A stretch of 51,871 nucleotides of DNA from Clostridiales bacterium (GTDB taxonomy: Bacteria; Bacillota; Clostridia; Christensenellales; Pumilibacteraceae). Under the pieces are notes generated by a model. That model had not been told where the DNA came from, did no database searches, and saw only the letters and a list, made by a program, of their open reading frames with translations. Location: contig SVHR01000002.1 of the NCBI GenBank assembly GCA_015055705.1, positions 1 through 51,871 of the forward strand, read 5' to 3'. A program made the position numbers and the translations under genes. Shown piece by piece: positions 48,779-51,871 of the stretch. Each line of letters begins with the position of its first letter. Positions within the stretch are counted from its first letter, which is position 1.

Positions 48779-50449
48779 ATGAAAAAGAAAATTTTGGCAG
48801 TCATCGTTGCGATGCTTTTGATTTGTGCTCCTTTGACTGCATGTAACGAATCGTACAAGGAACAGCCGATAGAGGGCACTCAGGATACCTCTTATGCCGT
48901 TATCAGCAACGGTGGAAGCGCAGTTCAGTACGGCAACTACGTTTACTATATCAACGGATATAGAGGATACGACGACGAGGACGGCGAGCAGAACTATTGG
49001 GGCAACGTAACCAAGGGTGCTCTTTACCGTGCAGAGCTTATCGGTAGCGACGCTAAGTTTGATTACGTAACCGCATTCGGTACTACCGTTAAGGATGTTA
49101 AGACCTTTGCAAGCGCATTCGACCCGCAAAGCGAGCTTAGCTTCGTTTCGTCTGCAAACGACGTTGTTATTGGCTACGAAAAGGATGAGGACGGCGAAAT
49201 CGTTTATGACGGCGAAAACCCCGTAGAGGTTAAGGAAACGGTGTACGAGGCAAAGACCGTTCGTATTGCATCTAAGACCATCGGAACGACCGGCTACGAT
49301 AAAGGCGGTATCTTTATTTATGACGAGCACGTTTACTACGCTTCGCCCTCTAACGACCAAAACCGTAACGGCGAGTTCGAAACGACCAAGACTGCTTTCT
49401 TCCGCACCAAGCTTGACGGCACTGGCACTGTAAAGCTTTACACCACCGAGAACGCTGCGGACTCTGCTCCGTACGCTTTCTACAAGCGCGGCGATAATGT
49501 TTACCTTACCGTGCTTGACGGGACAAGCATTATCTCGGTAAAAATCGGCGCAAAGAAGACCGAAAGCGTTAAGGAAATCGCAACTGACGTAAGCGAGGCG
49601 CTTTTCCCCGTTAAGGATGTATATTATAAAGGTATCGACACCAACGAGGCGGCAGACTTCATTTATTATACGCGCGAGATTACCGAAAACGACCCTGTAA
49701 GATCGGGTAACATCGCAGTTGCGCTCCGCCCGGACGGAAGCGAGGCAATGCAGATTATGGCAAACGGCAACACCGTTACGCTTATGAACGTGGACGGCGG
49801 CTACCTCTTTTACGAGGACGCTCAGGTTGGCGGCGACGTTGTTATGTACACCAACCTTCATCAGCAGTTCATGACCGGCAGTCAAACCTACAAGACCGCA
49901 TACGAGGCAAACAAGAGCGCGATCGAGGCGGCAAACGGTGCGAATAGTCCGCTTCTTGGACATCAGTCGGGCGTTGCTCTTGATATCGAGAATATCGCAG
50001 ATTACACCACCGTTCTTTGCTATAGACCCAACAAGCTTTCTAACCAGGTTTATTCGGTTATGACTGACGGCAACGGAATCTATACCTACGACGGAGTGGA
50101 GATGGTTAAGGTTTACGGCGAGGCAGTTGCTAATCTTTATACCGTAAAGGGTACGGACGTTTATTTCTCTAACAGCGACGGTCAGTACTTTGCTACCAAC
50201 GCTTACACTGCGGCACAAAGCAACACCGTTGTTACGCTTGGCACCGATATGAGCACCGAAGCTACCTTCCATCTTGACGTTATGGGTGACTTTGTTATGA
50301 TGATTGGTAGCGTAGACGACTACGCAAGCGATTACGCAATGTTCGTAGACCTTAGTCGCGTAGACGAGGGCGCACAGTTCGTTGGCGAAAGACTTTCCGA
50401 AGACAAGTACGACCCCAGCGTAGAGCTTGAAGAAGGCGACGAAGAATAA
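48779..50449 (+). CDS. DUF5050-like beta-propeller lipoprotein
   Basis: 556 residues. The signal peptide ends in the lipobox LTAC (Cys at about residue 22). The rest is made of repeated strands around GNYVYYINGYRG, FIYDEHVYYASPS, YKRGDNVYLTVLDG, DGGYLFYEDAQ and KGTDVYFSNSDG. That spacing of D/G-x-(V/I)-Y-(Y/F) units resembles DUF5050 propellers of clostridial lipoproteins. The C-terminus is strongly acidic (SVELEEGDEE). ATG 48779 is chosen for the signal peptide; a GGAG lies 11 nt upstream, a weak site. Ligand unknown. High codon bias suggests strong expression. Confidence 0.8.
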   Translation: MKKKILAVIVAMLLICAPLTACNESYKEQPIEGTQDTSYAVISNGGSAVQYGNYVYYINGYRGYDDEDGEQNYWGNVTKGALYRAELIGSDAKFDYVTAFGTTVKDVKTFASAFDPQSELSFVSSANDVVIGYEKDEDGEIVYDGENPVEVKETVYEAKTVRIASKTIGTTGYDKGGIFIYDEHVYYASPSNDQNRNGEFETTKTAFFRTKLDGTGTVKLYTTENAADSAPYAFYKRGDNVYLTVLDGTSIISVKIGAKKTESVKEIATDVSEALFPVKDVYYKGIDTNEAADFIYYTREITENDPVRSGNIAVALRPDGSEAMQIMANGNTVTLMNVDGGYLFYEDAQVGGDVVMYTNLHQQFMTGSQTYKTAYEANKSAIEAANGANSPLLGHQSGVALDIENIADYTTVLCYRPNKLSNQVYSVMTDGNGIYTYDGVEMVKVYGEAVANLYTVKGTDVYFSNSDGQYFATNAYTAAQSNTVVTLGTDMSTEATFHLDVMGDFVMMIGSVDDYASDYAMFVDLSRVDEGAQFVGERLSEDKYDPSVELEEGDEE

Positions 50450-50474
50450 TAATTTATATTGCGACAAAACAAGG

Positions 50475-50503
50475 CGGGTGCAAACAATGCACTCGTTTTT
50501 TTT
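50475..50503 (+). terminator. Terminator of the lipoprotein gene
   Basis: CGGGTGCA (50475-50482) pairs with TGCACTCG (50488-50495), then T8. Confidence 0.85.
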
Positions 50504-50526
50504 ATTACTTTAAGCAAAAACGGGTA

Positions 50527-50555
50527 TTGACAAAAAATGTAAAATGAGGTATAAT
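50527..50555 (+). promoter_or_regulatory. Promoter of the RHS-like exported protein
   Basis: TTGACA (50527-50532), 17-bp spacer, TATAAT (50550-50555): full consensus. AAGGAC before ATG 50587 is the ribosome-binding site. Confidence 0.85.
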
Positions 50556-50586
50556 TAAACAAATAAATTAAAAAGGACAAAATAGA

Positions 50587-51871
50587 ATGGACAAGCAAAG
50601 ACGCAAGAGAGTCAACTTCATAACTAAAGCAGTATCAATACTGCTTATAGTTGTCATGATGATTGTATTCTTACCCGAGACAATGACGGTCTTGGCAGAG
50701 GAAATCAAAAGCGCAGGGGGAGAAAGCGAGCAGTCGCAGCAAGTCGAGCAAGAGCAAGAATCTACATACGAGCCTGACTTTAGCGTAGAGGATATGCACA
50801 GCACTCCCGCCGAGCAAGAGGAAGCATATATACTGTATGAGGCAGAGTATAAGCGAAGCGAATACGAAAAGCACTTTTATATGTCTGACGGAACGTATAT
50901 GAGGGAAACGTATGCAATGCCTATCCATTACCTTGATGATGATGGGTTGTACAAGGAAATAGAAAATGCGAACAGCTCGGCAGGTAATATGTCAAGAGCA
51001 TATATCGAGAATACAAGAGATTACTATGTAGAAGAATGGGGCGTAGAAGGCACGTATAATCCGTACAGCTATGATGGCGGCGATTACAGTATATATGTTA
51101 AGCCGCAAACGCTGTCGTGCACGGTAGAAATTCCGTACATATCATTGCAAGCGCCAAGTGCGGCAATGGCTGTTACAGCATACTATAATCCGGGCTTTTC
51201 GGCGTTAAGGCGAAAGCTTATGCAAGGCGTAAGTGGTATGGATAATACACAGGACTATTATGGCGAGGATATAAAGCTAAATATAGAGCAGTATATGGTG
51301 CCGCTGTACGAGCGATACGCAGAAAACGGTACCATCAATGAGAGGATCGTGGGATATCTTTATGTGGATGCAGACGGATCGGTGCATAACTTTTTGCCTA
51401 CCTCGGATGAAGAAAACAATACAGAATATTACAATGTAATGCTTGGGTATACATACAATTCTACTGATAGAAAAATGTTAGATGGCACGGGCTTTGCTTT
51501 TATGAGCTTTGATAGCTTAGGCAGATTGATAGACATATACACCAAAAATGGGGATAACATAGGTATAATATATTACCAAAACAACCAAATAAATTGTATA
51601 AAAAACCGTATAAACGGTTATGACTATCAAATTATAAATTTTGAATATAACACAAGTAACAAGCTTGCAGAAATGTACGGAGCGTTTCAAATAGTGCCGA
51701 TAGGGGACGACCTAGATTATGTATACGAAAAGGCTCATAGAGTACAGCTGACATATTTGGACAACAAGCTAATGTCTGTAAAGGATATTAATGATGAGCA
51801 ACTGGTAAAGATAATGTATGAGTTGGGAACAGACTTTGTGGACATATACAACCGCTATGGAGCAGGTCATG
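50587..51871 (+). CDS. N-terminus of a large exported YD/RHS-type surface protein (partial)
   Basis: 428 codons are visible and the frame is open at the right edge. A basic start (MDKQRRKRVNF) precedes a hydrophobic segment and a signal-peptidase-like TVLAEE. The next region (HFYMSDGTYMRETYAMPIHYLDDDGLYKEIEN) is typical of the start of clostridial wall-associated YD-repeat (RHS) proteins, which can run to several thousand residues and often end in a toxin domain. The region up to the edge is Tyr/Asn-rich and beta-like. The repeats and the C-terminal tip are outside the window, so a toxin role is not shown. Confidence 0.7.
   Translation, partial: MDKQRRKRVNFITKAVSILLIVVMMIVFLPETMTVLAEEIKSAGGESEQSQQVEQEQESTYEPDFSVEDMHSTPAEQEEAYILYEAEYKRSEYEKHFYMSDGTYMRETYAMPIHYLDDDGLYKEIENANSSAGNMSRAYIENTRDYYVEEWGVEGTYNPYSYDGGDYSIYVKPQTLSCTVEIPYISLQAPSAAMAVTAYYNPGFSALRRKLMQGVSGMDNTQDYYGEDIKLNIEQYMVPLYERYAENGTINERIVGYLYVDADGSVHNFLPTSDEENNTEYYNVMLGYTYNSTDRKMLDGTGFAFMSFDSLGRLIDIYTKNGDNIGIIYYQNNQINCIKNRINGYDYQIINFEYNTSNKLAEMYGAFQIVPIGDDLDYVYEKAHRVQLTYLDNKLMSVKDINDEQLVKIMYELGTDFVDIYNRYGAGH

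Noticed and set aside
48740-50467. Long open frame on the minus strand opposite the lipoprotein
   Set aside because: It mirrors the codon structure of the plus-strand gene, has no ribosome-binding site, and its product looks like no known protein. The plus frame has a signal peptide, promoter and terminator.
1-51871. tRNA or rRNA genes
   Set aside because: No cloverleaf with GTTCRA-type T-arm and CCA-side pairing, and no rRNA segment, was recognised in the intergenic regions by eye.

Overview
The window looks like chromosome from an anaerobic, probably spore-forming member of the Clostridia (Bacillota). The support is an oxygen-independent class III ribonucleotide reductase with its radical-SAM activase, a second PflX-like radical-SAM protein, two spore-protease-family genes (a YyaC-like gene and gpr), typical Gram-positive lipoproteins, and the start of a large YD/RHS-type surface protein. 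Most genes are of moderate GC. Two stretches (about 1-1420 and 21300-24050) are visibly AT-rich and carry lipoproteins of unknown function, which suggests transfer. I see no rRNA, tRNA, CRISPR array or recognisable transposase.

Layout. 1-1435: end of an unknown gene, an InlB-repeat lipoprotein, and a long leader with paired NrdR boxes. 1436-4740: nrdD (with a fused glutaredoxin domain) and trxB. 4741-6475: a frameshifted membrane protein, then a DUF559 endonuclease gene framed by palindromic repeats, plus a gene-less copy of the same repeat pair. 6476-10485: DUF4143 ATPase, nrdG, acyl carrier protein, TspO, UppP. 10711-20867: purine operon purE-F-M-N-H-D-L. 20938-24030: XRE regulator with three operators controlling a lipoprotein operon. 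24360-26821: an ABC-F gene whose 3' end has been displaced and exactly rebuilt by a KilA-N gene cassette. 26913-34960: PflX-like radical SAM, a small membrane protein, Na+/Ca2+ exchanger, SNF2 helicase, HtpG, PyrR. 34961-37102: a hairpin-rich repeat region, thioredoxin, PepV-like peptidase. 37338-43494: gltX-mrnC-thyA-folA-rlmB followed by tpiA-gpmI. 43507-48680: YyaC, CvpA, small membrane protein, S20, GPR, MurI and an unknown protein. 48779-51871: DUF5050-like lipoprotein and the start of an RHS-like exported protein.

How the genes work together. NrdD, TrxB, NrdG and TrxA can supply deoxyribonucleotides without oxygen, probably under NrdR control. The pur genes make IMP, although purC, purB and purK are not in the window. 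thyA-folA, gltX and the RNA-processing genes form a housekeeping transcription unit.

Three observations stand out. (1) A KilA-N gene sits between 79-bp direct repeats that encode the last codons of the ABC-F gene, as in an element that inserts in a coding 3' end and restores it. (2) Several promoters place the -10 box only 6-7 nt before the start codon with no Shine-Dalgarno, implying frequent leaderless mRNAs. (3) A DUF559 nuclease is embedded in repeat hairpins that supply its ribosome-binding site and its stop codon, next to an internally deleted copy.
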